Shown here: positions 45,866-54,538 of the stretch, in pieces
Numbering within the stretch: position 1 is the first letter of the stretch
Layout of the letters: each line of letters begins with the position of its first letter
Assembly (NCBI RefSeq): GCF_002150805.1
Contig: NZ_MTBA01000001.1
Span: 816,590 to 880,589, forward strand
Direction of reading: 5' to 3'
Length of the DNA stretch: 64,000 bases
Source: Oceanospirillum sanctuarii
GTDB lineage: Bacteria > Pseudomonadota > Gammaproteobacteria > Pseudomonadales > Halomonadaceae
The notes under the pieces: generated by a model
Told to the model about the DNA's origin: nothing
Databases searched by the model: none
The model's input: only the letters and a program-made list of their open reading frames with translations
Translations under genes and position numbers: made by a program

Positions 45866-47491
45866 TTAGTGAGCCTTGATGTAAACATCCCGGCGATAGT
45901 AGTTCTGCTCAGGGTTGGTGAAGTTATAGCCGCCCACATAAGGCTTCTTCAGACTGTCCTGATAACCGGGACGGTACAGAGGCACCAGCGGGAAGTCATA
46001 ACTCAGCATCGCTTCTGCCTGCTGATAACGCTGGGAGCTGTTATCACCGGTTTTCGCCTTACGCAGCAGATCATCGTATTTGGCATTCAGATACTGAGAT
46101 GGGCCATTGCCGTCTGAGCTGAAGATATCGAGGAAGGTTGATGCCTCGTTATAGTCCGCAACCCAGCCGCCACGGTAGATGTGATAACCCTTCTTGGTGG
46201 CATAAAACACCTTAGGTTCCAGCTTCTCAACGCTAACTTTGGCCTGCAGAACACTCTTCCACATGTTGGAGAGCGCCAGCGCTACCTTCTGGTCATCTTT
46301 ATAGCTTGGAATCACCATTTTCAGTTCCAGCGGCTTACCCGGGCCATAGCCCGCTTCTTTAATCAGTCGCTTGGCTTCTTTTTCACGATCCTGCTGGGTC
46401 ATGCTGGCATACGCCGGAATTTTAGGATCAAAACCATCGATCTGAGGCGGTGTCAGGCCATACATCGGCAGTTCACCGTTAGCGGTGACCGCACGGGTGA
46501 TAATGCTGCGGTTAATGGCATAGGCCAGCGCCTGACGCACGCGGATATCTGCCGTTGGCCCCTCTTTGGTATTCAGAGAGTAATAAGTGCTTTGCAGACT
46601 TGGAGCGATCTTACTCAGTTCCTGCGGGTACTCTTTACGCAAACGCTTCAGCTGAGCCGTTGGCAGCTTACGCAACACATCAATCTCACCGGCCAGATAG
46701 CGTTTCAGAGCCACACTTGGATCGCTTACCGGCAGGAAAGTCACCTTCTCAAGCACCACTTCATCAGCATTCCAGTAGTGGTCGTTTTTCACCAGCACCA
46801 TCTTCTCGTTCACCGCCCACTGCTGCATTTTGAACGGGCCGTTAGAAACGATATTGTCCGGACGGGTCCAGGCATCGCCGTGCTTTTCAACCGTGGCCTG
46901 ATGAACCGGGAACATCACAGGATGGGAAAGCATTTTGACAAAGAAAGGGATCGGCTCATCCAGGGTAAAACGAAGTGTCAGCTTATCGACCGCCTCAACC
47001 CCCAGATTTTCCGGTGCCATCTCACCGGCAAGTACCTTAGAACCGTTTTTGATGCGGGCGATATCCGCAAACCAGCCGTAAGGTGATGCGGTTGCCGGAG
47101 CCATCAGGCGGCGGAAGCTGTAAACAAAGTCGTCAGCGGTGATGGGATCACCGTTAGACCAGCGGGCATCATCCCGCAGATGAAAGGTGTAGGTGCGGTT
47201 GCCATCAGTGGCTTCCCAGTGGGTCGCGATGGCGGGAATGATACGGCCTTTGTCATCCTGTGAGACCAGACCATCAAAAAGATCTTTGCCGATATTAAAC
47301 GCGGGCTCTGCACCCATTTTGGCGGGATCAACCGAGGTCACCTCGGTGCTGTTGTTTAACGTGATCTCCTGTTTCGCTGCCAGTTTAACCCCTTCCGGGA
47401 TCACCACCGCGGATGCGGGTTGCCAGGCTGCTGCTGATGCCATCGTCAGGGCACTGAAAAGACACGTCTTCACAAAGTGTTTCTGTTTCAT
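45866..47491 (-). CDS. oppA: Oligopeptide-binding protein OppA-like
   Basis: Periplasmic substrate-binding protein of the SBP_bac_5 family, 541 residues. ATG 47491 with AGGA 8 nt upstream opens a signal peptide (MKQKHFVKTCLFSALTMASA, cleavage near ASA). The upstream extension to 47611 is rejected because it would run through the operator motif and lacks a ribosome site. The mature part begins like E. coli OppA/MppA (EGVKLAAKQEITLNNSTEVTS) and ends with NYYRRDVYIKAH. It probably binds peptides of a few residues without strong sequence preference. First gene of the operon. Confidence 0.92.
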   Translation of the reverse strand: MKQKHFVKTCLFSALTMASAAAWQPASAVVIPEGVKLAAKQEITLNNSTEVTSVDPAKMGAEPAFNIGKDLFDGLVSQDDKGRIIPAIATHWEATDGNRTYTFHLRDDARWSNGDPITADDFVYSFRRLMAPATASPYGWFADIARIKNGSKVLAGEMAPENLGVEAVDKLTLRFTLDEPIPFFVKMLSHPVMFPVHQATVEKHGDAWTRPDNIVSNGPFKMQQWAVNEKMVLVKNDHYWNADEVVLEKVTFLPVSDPSVALKRYLAGEIDVLRKLPTAQLKRLRKEYPQELSKIAPSLQSTYYSLNTKEGPTADIRVRQALAYAINRSIITRAVTANGELPMYGLTPPQIDGFDPKIPAYASMTQQDREKEAKRLIKEAGYGPGKPLELKMVIPSYKDDQKVALALSNMWKSVLQAKVSVEKLEPKVFYATKKGYHIYRGGWVADYNEASTFLDIFSSDGNGPSQYLNAKYDDLLRKAKTGDNSSQRYQQAEAMLSYDFPLVPLYRPGYQDSLKKPYVGGYNFTNPEQNYYRRDVYIKAH

Positions 47492-47588
47492 CGATTTTTC
47501 CTGAATCTGCTTATTATTTTTGTAGCCGTCTTCAGCTGCGGAACCTCTGTTTTCCGTCGGTCTGCTGAAGCGGTGAAACACACGATAC

Positions 47589-47605
47589 TTTATATTGGAT
47601 ACAAT
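47589..47605 (-). promoter_or_regulatory. Operator-like motif upstream of oppA
   Basis: On the minus strand ATTGTATCCAATATAAA matches 15 of 17 positions of the motif before the aminopeptidase P gene. TATAAA inside it may serve as the oppA -10. A further TTGTAT half-site lies directly upstream. Confidence 0.55.
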
Positions 47606-47787
47606 ATACAACGAATCAGCTATAGAGATTTTTAATACCCTATTAGAAAATCTCTATCGACATTGATATTCAAACACACTAAACAATGCAGTCCATGTAG
47701 CGAAAAAAATTACTGATTTAGAAAATCACGATAAAAACAACTAATTAGCAACCGACTGAAAAACATCACTTTTTGCAGGGAATTAGA

Positions 47788-49089
47788 ATGCTAAATACCG
47801 ATACCATGCGGGACATTTCAATCAGCGTTCCGCTGGATTACAGCCAGCCGGAAGGCCAACAAATCAACCTTTACGCCCGGGAAATCACCCGCAATCCACA
47901 GGCACCTGTCTGCGTTTTTTTGCAGGGCGGCCCCGGCTTTGAAGCACCAAAAGATCCGGACAGCATCTCCTGGCTGGACTTTATGCTGGATCATTTCCGG
48001 GTGGTGCTGATGGATCAGCGCGGTACGGGGCGCAGTCACGGCATCGGCCCGGAACTGTGCCAATCCATGCCGGAGCCTGAGGATCAGCTGCGTTATATCA
48101 GTCAGTTTCGGGCAGATAATATCGTGCGGGATCTTGAGCAGCTGCGCGGGCGGGAGTTTGGCGGTGCCAAGTGGTATCTGCTGGGACAGAGCTTTGGTGG
48201 TTTTATCAGCTGCCATTACCTGAGTGTGCAGCCAGAAGCCCTTGCCGGTGTGATGATCTGTGGTGGTCTGCCGCCGATGCTGCTGGCAGATGCCCCAGCG
48301 ACCTATGATCTGCTGGTGAAAACCGTGTTTGAGCGCAGTCAGGCCTATTACCGTACCTATCCGGAAGATATCGCCAAGGTAAAACGTATTGTCGAGCTGC
48401 TTGAGGCTACCCCCTACCCGCTGGGACGGGATGGCGTGATGACCGCCCGCCGCTTCCTTGATCTGGGTATGTTGCTGGGCACAACCTCAGGTTTCTCCAA
48501 GGTTCACGCCCTGCTGGATAACCCCTTTGTGGCGGGTTCCGGTGAGACTCAGCTGCGCTATGGCTTTATCGAGCATATTCGCCAGCAGGCCAGTTACGAG
48601 ACCAATCCTCTGTATGTGCTGCTGCACGAAGCTATCTATTGTGAACAGAACGCCAGCAACTGGGCAGCAGAAGACACTATGCAGCGCCACGGCGGTTTTG
48701 ATCCGGCTCGCCTCTTGAATGAATCGGAATCCCCAACCGGTGAAGCCCAACTTGGGGTGAGCTTTTACGGCGAAACCGTGCGCCCGGATATGCTGGAGGA
48801 TTACGGCCAGCTTCGTGGTTTTAAGGCCGTAGCCGAGTTACTGGCCGCGAAAGATGACTGGCCGAAACTGTACGATCTTGAACAACTGGAGAAGAACACC
48901 GTACCGGTGGAGTGTATCGTCTTCGAGCAGGATTATTACGTGGATAAGGGTGAATCCCTGAAAACCGCCGCTGCGATTAACGGCGCGAATGTGTGGCTGC
49001 ATCCGGAATGGCAACATGATGGCATACGCGCCCACGGCCGCGACGTGGTAGAACCTCTGGTTGAGAGAGTTCTGTCCCGAAGCCGGTAA
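47788..49089 (+). CDS. Prolyl aminopeptidase (alpha/beta hydrolase, S33)
   Basis: Cleaves N-terminal proline from peptides. 433 residues. FLQGGPGF forms the oxyanion site, DQRGTGRS follows, and the nucleophile elbow GQSFGG holds Ser135. The C-terminal EWQHDGIRAHG contains the likely catalytic His. ATG 47788 has AGGGAA upstream; a TTG at 47773 lies within that site. Length and motifs match the larger (about 430-residue) proline iminopeptidases of proteobacteria. Divergent from oppA and close to the aminopeptidase P gene, it can finish the breakdown of imported proline peptides. Confidence 0.87.
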   Translation: MLNTDTMRDISISVPLDYSQPEGQQINLYAREITRNPQAPVCVFLQGGPGFEAPKDPDSISWLDFMLDHFRVVLMDQRGTGRSHGIGPELCQSMPEPEDQLRYISQFRADNIVRDLEQLRGREFGGAKWYLLGQSFGGFISCHYLSVQPEALAGVMICGGLPPMLLADAPATYDLLVKTVFERSQAYYRTYPEDIAKVKRIVELLEATPYPLGRDGVMTARRFLDLGMLLGTTSGFSKVHALLDNPFVAGSGETQLRYGFIEHIRQQASYETNPLYVLLHEAIYCEQNASNWAAEDTMQRHGGFDPARLLNESESPTGEAQLGVSFYGETVRPDMLEDYGQLRGFKAVAELLAAKDDWPKLYDLEQLEKNTVPVECIVFEQDYYVDKGESLKTAAAINGANVWLHPEWQHDGIRAHGRDVVEPLVERVLSRSR

Positions 49090-49122
49090 TTCTGGCTTTT
49101 AATCCAAGCCAACAAGAAGCAG

Positions 49123-49174
49123 CATCCCCCTGAAGAGCCAACCGAAACCAGCCGGATGGCTATTCAGGGGGATG
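49123..49174. other. Inverted repeat between convergent genes
   Basis: CATCCCCCTGAA (49123-49134) pairs perfectly with TTCAGGGGGATG (49163-49174), with extra pairing GAGCCA / TGGCTA inside. No T-run follows, so a factor-assisted terminator or mRNA 3' protector is likely. Confidence 0.65.
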
Positions 49175-49183
49175 ATATGACGC

Positions 49184-50125
49184 TTAGGCTTTTCGACTAA
49201 ACACCAGCGCTTTCAAGCCCCCTTCAGGGTCAATATCCGGAAACTCCGGCGGATTATCCAATCGGTAATCAAAGGTCACCTCAGGGGCCTCTTCCGCCAT
49301 GCCTTCAATCAGAAATTGTGAGGTAACCGCAGGATCATTAACACAGGCCAGCACCTGACCGGACTCGGTCAGCAGCTCCGGCAAACGGCGCAGAATTTTC
49401 TGATAATCCTTGGTCAGAGCAAAGCTGCCCTTCTGAAAGCTCGGCGGATCAATAATCACCAGATCGTAAGGGCCATACTTACGCACCTTCCCCCAGGACT
49501 TGAACAGGTCATGCCCCATAAAGGTGACCTTTTTCAGGTCATGGTCATTTAAGCGGTGATTTTCCCGCCCCCGGTTTAACGCGGCTTTGGCCATATCAAG
49601 ATTCACCACATGGTCAGCACCGCCTGCTATGGCAGCGACAGAAAAACCACAGGTGTAGGAAAACAGATTTAATACCCGTTTTTGACCAGCCTGCTCCCGT
49701 ACCCAGTCACGGCCCAGACGCATATCAAAAAACAGACCGTTGTTCTGCTTACCGCCCAGATCCAGCCGGTATTTCAGGCCGCTTTCAGTGACATCCTGCT
49801 GTTCGTTGTGGATGCCCCACATCAGCTCCATTGGCACACCTTCCCGCGCTCTGTGCTGCAGCAGCAGTGACGTTGCGCCGCTTTTCTGCCAAACATCAGT
49901 TTCTGTCCAGCGCGCCAGCAGCGCCTGAAGTTCTGTCAGAAACTCTTCAGATGGTTCCTTAAACAAACAGACCAGCACCTGCCCCTGCAGCCAGTCAACG
50001 GTCAGCTGTTCCAGCCCCTCATAACAGCGGCCACGACCGTGAAATAAACGACGAACTTCGGTGGGTGGAGCTGACAAAGCAGCGTGCAGGATATTTTCTA
50101 AAGTAACGAGCGCGTGAGTTTCCAT
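49184..50125 (-). CDS. Class I SAM-dependent methyltransferase, RlmI/RlmK-like
   Basis: 313 residues from ATG 50125, with AAGG 5 nt upstream. The C-terminal Rossmann part has LNLFSYTCGFSVAAIAGGA (SAM site), NLDMAKAALNRGRENHRLN and VIIDPPSFQKG, the DPPSF motif of 23S rRNA methyltransferases such as RlmI and the RlmK half of RlmKL. The N-terminal part (GRGRCYEGLEQLTVDWLQG) resembles the domain before the RlmK catalytic part; no PUA domain is seen. The target is probably rRNA, but the exact base cannot be told. The 295 bp beyond its start contain no recognisable gene. Confidence 0.85.
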   Translation of the reverse strand: METHALVTLENILHAALSAPPTEVRRLFHGRGRCYEGLEQLTVDWLQGQVLVCLFKEPSEEFLTELQALLARWTETDVWQKSGATSLLLQHRAREGVPMELMWGIHNEQQDVTESGLKYRLDLGGKQNNGLFFDMRLGRDWVREQAGQKRVLNLFSYTCGFSVAAIAGGADHVVNLDMAKAALNRGRENHRLNDHDLKKVTFMGHDLFKSWGKVRKYGPYDLVIIDPPSFQKGSFALTKDYQKILRRLPELLTESGQVLACVNDPAVTSQFLIEGMAEEAPEVTFDYRLDNPPEFPDIDPEGGLKALVFSRKA

Positions 50126-50420
50126 AGTACCTTCAGGGCTGTTAAAGCAAGGCGCGTATTTTACAGGCAATTTCAGTGGGAGGCTAAGTTTTGGTGGAGA
50201 GCATCCTTCGGACGGAGTGATTACGGCTCACGGTAGCAGGGTGGAGGTAGTGGAGGTGAAGCGGGCTTTGAGGCCAGCGGCATACCAAAACAGAACGATC
50301 ATTATGACTGCGTCACGCCAGAGGCTGCGCAGGCGGCTTGGCGGGGGAATTGAGGAGTCTGTGGCACCAGTATCTGCTCAAGGCATAAACAAGGAAAGTC
50401 ACAAAACAATGCAGATAGAG

Positions 50421-52385
50421 CTATCTCTGCAGGCTTTCCGTTTTACTACGAATGAAACTCATCCGTTCCTGGGAAGAACGGATGAGTTTTGATAACTGCT
50501 TGCGCTGACGAAATGCTTTATTTTGTGCACTTTGTTGTGACCTACTGACCACAAAGTTTACAAGTGATTCGTGCACATAACCTCTTTGCAATAACCAAAG
50601 TAACGGCCTGAACAAAATATTGAGATGACTTCTTAGTGACGGATCATCAGCGCTTACTAAAGGGTATGCGCAGCCTTTATTTCCCTGACGACCAGCCCTA
50701 CCAAAAAGCTGCCAGTCGATTCTGGCAGAATCATGCGGCTCAAACATAATTACAGCAAGACCTCCCTTTTCAAGCACTTCTGCGGGAACAGGAATATCTG
50801 TGCCTCTACCAGCCATATTAGTCGATAAGGTGATTTTTCCGGTTTGCCCTGCACAAGATACAATATCGGCTTCAAGATCTAGCTTTTTGGCATTTAATAC
50901 TTCGAACTCAAACTCATTTTCCTCTAAATACAATGACAACTCTTCTGTATCCCTGATTCGCCGTGTCCCTATCAAAATAGGCTGACCAGTTTGATGTAAT
51001 CTGGAAACCAAACTCACGAGCCCCTCAATCTTTTCAGCTTTGGATCGAAAGAACTCAAATGGACGAACGTTAAGTTGAGAAGGCAGCCGGGTAGGTATTT
51101 CAAGCGTCTTCAGCTGATATGTCTGGTATAACTCGGCTTGAATATTCTGTAGTGTGCCGCTAGCACCAGTAAGATGATGAAATGATTTGAAAAATGTCTG
51201 AAAACTCATCTTTTCCATAGTTTTACTTGGCGCTGTAAGCTCTACACCGGCACGTGCTTCTACTGCCTGATGCATACCGTAGCTCCAAGACCGGCCGTGC
51301 ATCATTCGCCCAGTGGACTCATCAATCAATACGACTTTGCCATCGACAATGACAAAGTGTTCATCCAGTTTGAATTTATCTTTGGCCAAGATAGCTTGCG
51401 TCAAAAGGTCGTGTAAACGCCCCCTATGATGCCATAGAGCAGGGAAGCGATTCACTGCTGCCTCAACTTTACAATCACCACTACTGGTAAATCTTGGTGA
51501 CCAACTATTTTCTTCAAGCTGGTAATCCAAACCTACAGTCAGCTCATCAACAAAATCACATGCAACCCCGACAGCAAGAGACAACATGCTGTTTTCTTCA
51601 GGAGAAGAAATAATAAGAGGAGTTGTGGCCTCATCAATCAGAACTGAATCAGCTTCATCCACAATAACAGTATGCAACCCTCTCATAAGCAACTGGGCTG
51701 TATTTCCCTGAAGGGTAGACAAAGACATACGAATTCGGCTTGCCAAACCGCCAAGACTTATCACATCACCTAGATAATCGGCCAGCATTTGTTTAGCAGT
51801 TCCATAGACAACATCTGCTCGATAAGCCATATTTTTTTCGACTGGCGATAGATCCTGAACGACAGCTGCGACTGTAACGTGGGCTTCATTATATAACCCC
51901 TCAAGTAAACTCAGATCACGTTGAGCCAAATAGTCATTTGTCGTGATCACAAAGCAAGGTTTTTTGCTCCAACCCAATACAGAAGCCGCTAAACCAATCG
52001 TCAGGGTTTTTCCCTCACCAGGAGCTAACTGCACCAAATAGCCATCAATCATCGCCAAGGCACAACAAACCTGAACTGGATAAGGTCTCATACCAAGTTT
52101 GCGAGCACTTACCAACACAAGCTGTGCAAGAGCATTTAGTAACAATGAACGATTTTCTATGAGCTTACCGGTACGAGCAAAACTTGCACATTCTCGTAAT
52201 TGATCACTTAACTGAGCATTACTTAATGACTCAAAAACATCACAAAGTGCAATAACTTTTTCTGCTTCTACTACATAGCGCTGAACTTGATCCCTATGCT
52301 TTCGCTTGTGAATAAAAAGCGAAAGCTTAGTCACCAGATCGCTTTTGGCTTCATGAACAATCTTTGGCTGATGAAATTTGGTCAT
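50421..52385 (-). CDS. SecA-like ATPase of a dedicated export cluster
   Basis: Motor ATPase of the SecA family, 654 residues against about 900 for housekeeping SecA. Walker A is LAPGEGKT (Lys126), Walker B VIVDEADSVLIDEATTPLIIS (Asp243), motif V TLSTNMAGRGTDI and motif VI FGRAGRQG. The preprotein-binding region is shorter, and the long C-terminal wing and zinc-binding SecB tail are absent; the end is a basic helix (KAFRQRKQLSKLIRSSQ). ATG 52385 lies directly after the preceding stop (TGATTATG), so translation is coupled; a start at 52478 inside that gene is less likely. Last gene of an operon with TolC, HlyD-type and M50 proteins, suggesting it powers export of the nearby large surface protein. 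Confidence 0.88.
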   Translation of the reverse strand: MTKFHQPKIVHEAKSDLVTKLSLFIHKRKHRDQVQRYVVEAEKVIALCDVFESLSNAQLSDQLRECASFARTGKLIENRSLLLNALAQLVLVSARKLGMRPYPVQVCCALAMIDGYLVQLAPGEGKTLTIGLAASVLGWSKKPCFVITTNDYLAQRDLSLLEGLYNEAHVTVAAVVQDLSPVEKNMAYRADVVYGTAKQMLADYLGDVISLGGLASRIRMSLSTLQGNTAQLLMRGLHTVIVDEADSVLIDEATTPLIISSPEENSMLSLAVGVACDFVDELTVGLDYQLEENSWSPRFTSSGDCKVEAAVNRFPALWHHRGRLHDLLTQAILAKDKFKLDEHFVIVDGKVVLIDESTGRMMHGRSWSYGMHQAVEARAGVELTAPSKTMEKMSFQTFFKSFHHLTGASGTLQNIQAELYQTYQLKTLEIPTRLPSQLNVRPFEFFRSKAEKIEGLVSLVSRLHQTGQPILIGTRRIRDTEELSLYLEENEFEFEVLNAKKLDLEADIVSCAGQTGKITLSTNMAGRGTDIPVPAEVLEKGGLAVIMFEPHDSARIDWQLFGRAGRQGNKGCAYPLVSADDPSLRSHLNILFRPLLWLLQRGYVHESLVNFVVSRSQQSAQNKAFRQRKQLSKLIRSSQERMSFIRSKTESLQR

Positions 52386-52387
52386 AA

Positions 52388-54535
52388 TCAAATCTGATAG
52401 CGCTGCTGTACCAACTGCAATACTGATTGACGCAGCTGCCAGAACAGAGAACGAGGGGGTAATCTGAATAGAGCCCACCCAGTCATGCCTTCGTACAAGA
52501 TGACATCTGGGGGACTATCAATATAAGAAATAACTTCAAAAAAAGGCTCAACCGCCTTAACTCGGCCATCTTGAGCGCTGGTCGACATCACAGGTCCTCC
52601 AGCTTCCCAACCTAAAGCACCGGAAGGTAGAAAGGATTTTTTGTACGGGTTTAGAATCGTACTCTCCAGATTCAACTCATGATAATTTTGACCAAGCAAT
52701 TTCATGCCTAAGCTGTTTAGGGGGTAGCCAAAAATATCAGACGCGTCTTCCTGACTTACCACAGCTACAAAGTTAAATCGGCTATTGTCGTATAAAGTAC
52801 CCAACTCCTCATCAAGACCGATGTATGACCCAAGACGGCTTTTAAGCTTATTCGGAACCCAGATACCATCAAAAGGGGCAACAACACTGAGTCTACTTAG
52901 CCTGTAAGCTATTTCTGTAAGTTGTTCACTCAGGAATTTTTTCTGCTGAGTAAGACTATGAATATCAGCTTGCCCCTTATCCAAAGCTTGCCGAATGAGG
53001 AGATTCACCTCATTCAATTGCTGGCTGATAAGCATCTTTTCGTGCACAAGGTCATCGTTGGTGAAAGACGCAATAACATCACCTGCCTTGACAGCTTGTC
53101 CGGAGGACAAAATCGCAGAATCCAAGACCCCTCCAGAGTCACTATATATCTGAACTGATGTTTCGGCTTGAACAACGCCCGGCGCTTTTACGTTATAAGG
53201 GACAGGCACAAAGAAAATTGCAATAACAACCAAACTCATAAGTCCAAGACTCATCATCCAAGCTCGGGGCTTATTATGCCTAATTTCATTACTGGTTAGT
53301 AAAAATTTTATTAATTTACCCATAGGAATAAAAACCCAAATAGATAACGAGACAATTGCCATAGCAATACCAAGCCCTATCCAAAGATCAGCGGCATAAA
53401 TGGCAATAATAAAGACGACTGCTAAGCGGTAAAAGTAACTACTGAACCCATAAAATGTATACCATGCCCTTTCGTAGGCATCGAAAGCAGGTGATTCAGC
53501 ATCACGGGTTCCTAATAGGTATTTATTAAAATAATAAAGCCATTGATCTGAGCTTTTCTTAAAAAGGTTTGGCAAATTTAGTAGGTCCGAAGCTATATAA
53601 TACGCATCAAACTTCAGCAAAGGATTCCCATTGAATAACAGGCTTGAGATTGAGCCTATCATCATGACATTGAAGGCAAGACTGTTAATAATTCCCGGAG
53701 CTGTATTTGCCCATAAAACAGCAGCAAGCGATGCCAGAAAAAGCTCAACATACATTCCTGCAAATCCAACCACAGCTCTGTACCTTGGTTGCTTAAGTGA
53801 CCAAGACTGAGATGCGTCAACATAAGGTAGAGGTGTTAAAACGATAAACATTAAGCCCAATGTTGTTGTTTTTCCACCGAAGCGTTTTAGGGCTATTGCA
53901 TGCCCAAATTCATGGCATAGTTTTAGCCCAAACATGGATATATAGAGGAGGAAAATATTATCTGGCGCAAGGACACCTTGTGTCTGATTTACAAGTGCTG
54001 GCCAATTTTCAAATACCGTAAACACCCCTATTGAGGCGGTCAGAAGCCAGAGGAAAAATGCCGTGAAACTGAATATGGGCTTTAGGTAATTACCAAAACG
54101 TTCTAAGAGTGGGTCTGGATCAAATAATGGCACTTTAAGATACATGAATGCCATTAGTTTTGAGAGATGTTCTTTTCGTTCTTGAGTAGTAACACGCTCA
54201 AAAATTGTTTCTGTGTCAGCTTCAGAGCGAAAAAACAATAAACTTGAATGGTGTAATTGGGATAGTAATTGAATCACATCTTCCTGACCCGGCGCTTGCT
54301 CGGGAAACCTTTCAACAAAGTTTTGCCAATGCTCTTCAATGGTCAAGTTTACACTAAGTGAAGATACAAAACGGTAGGCAATCTCCTGCAAACGGAAAAA
54401 ACGCCCAGAACAGGGATCCTGCAACACATACCAATTTATCCCCCTGAAATGTTGTTTATGGACTTTAGTGCCGGGCTGCATAGCGACTCTCAGCTGTGCA
54501 ACCAGAAACCAGCTTTCACTAAAGGTATTCGACAT
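52388..54535 (-). CDS. M50 (site-2 protease-type) membrane protein fused to HlyD-like adaptor
   Basis: 715 residues. Residues 1-110 form a PqqD-like winged-helix region (GRFFRLQEIAYRFVSSL). A multi-helix M50 core follows: zinc site His208-Glu209-x-x-His212 in KLCHEFGHAIALKRFGG and the third ligand Asp310 in NPLLKFDAYY, both intact. After several helices, residues about 430-715 are a HlyD-like adaptor with biotinyl-lipoyl halves (VKAPGVVQAETSVQIYSDSGG; AVKAGDVIASFTNDDL) and a coiled-coil hairpin. M50-HlyD fusions occur with exported peptides and in some efflux systems. Here it may act as the inner-membrane platform, with or without protease activity. Confidence 0.87.
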   Translation of the reverse strand: MSNTFSESWFLVAQLRVAMQPGTKVHKQHFRGINWYVLQDPCSGRFFRLQEIAYRFVSSLSVNLTIEEHWQNFVERFPEQAPGQEDVIQLLSQLHHSSLLFFRSEADTETIFERVTTQERKEHLSKLMAFMYLKVPLFDPDPLLERFGNYLKPIFSFTAFFLWLLTASIGVFTVFENWPALVNQTQGVLAPDNIFLLYISMFGLKLCHEFGHAIALKRFGGKTTTLGLMFIVLTPLPYVDASQSWSLKQPRYRAVVGFAGMYVELFLASLAAVLWANTAPGIINSLAFNVMMIGSISSLLFNGNPLLKFDAYYIASDLLNLPNLFKKSSDQWLYYFNKYLLGTRDAESPAFDAYERAWYTFYGFSSYFYRLAVVFIIAIYAADLWIGLGIAMAIVSLSIWVFIPMGKLIKFLLTSNEIRHNKPRAWMMSLGLMSLVVIAIFFVPVPYNVKAPGVVQAETSVQIYSDSGGVLDSAILSSGQAVKAGDVIASFTNDDLVHEKMLISQQLNEVNLLIRQALDKGQADIHSLTQQKKFLSEQLTEIAYRLSRLSVVAPFDGIWVPNKLKSRLGSYIGLDEELGTLYDNSRFNFVAVVSQEDASDIFGYPLNSLGMKLLGQNYHELNLESTILNPYKKSFLPSGALGWEAGGPVMSTSAQDGRVKAVEPFFEVISYIDSPPDVILYEGMTGWALFRLPPRSLFWQLRQSVLQLVQQRYQI

Positions 54536-54538
54536 TAC

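Noticed and set aside
46181..47086. 301-codon open frame on the plus strand
   Set aside because: Antisense to oppA; no start context or motif.
47491..47611. Upstream extension of oppA by 40 residues
   Set aside because: It would place a hydrophilic stretch before a clear signal peptide and run through the operator motif; a good ribosome site supports 47491.
50217..50492. 91-codon plus-strand frame between the methyltransferase and SecA-like genes
   Set aside because: It overlaps the end of the SecA-like gene, has no ribosome site, and its translation is low-complexity and unlike a protein family.
50421..52385. SecA-like gene as the housekeeping secA
   Set aside because: It is much shorter, lacks the C-terminal zinc tail and sits in an export operon rather than near secM or mutT.
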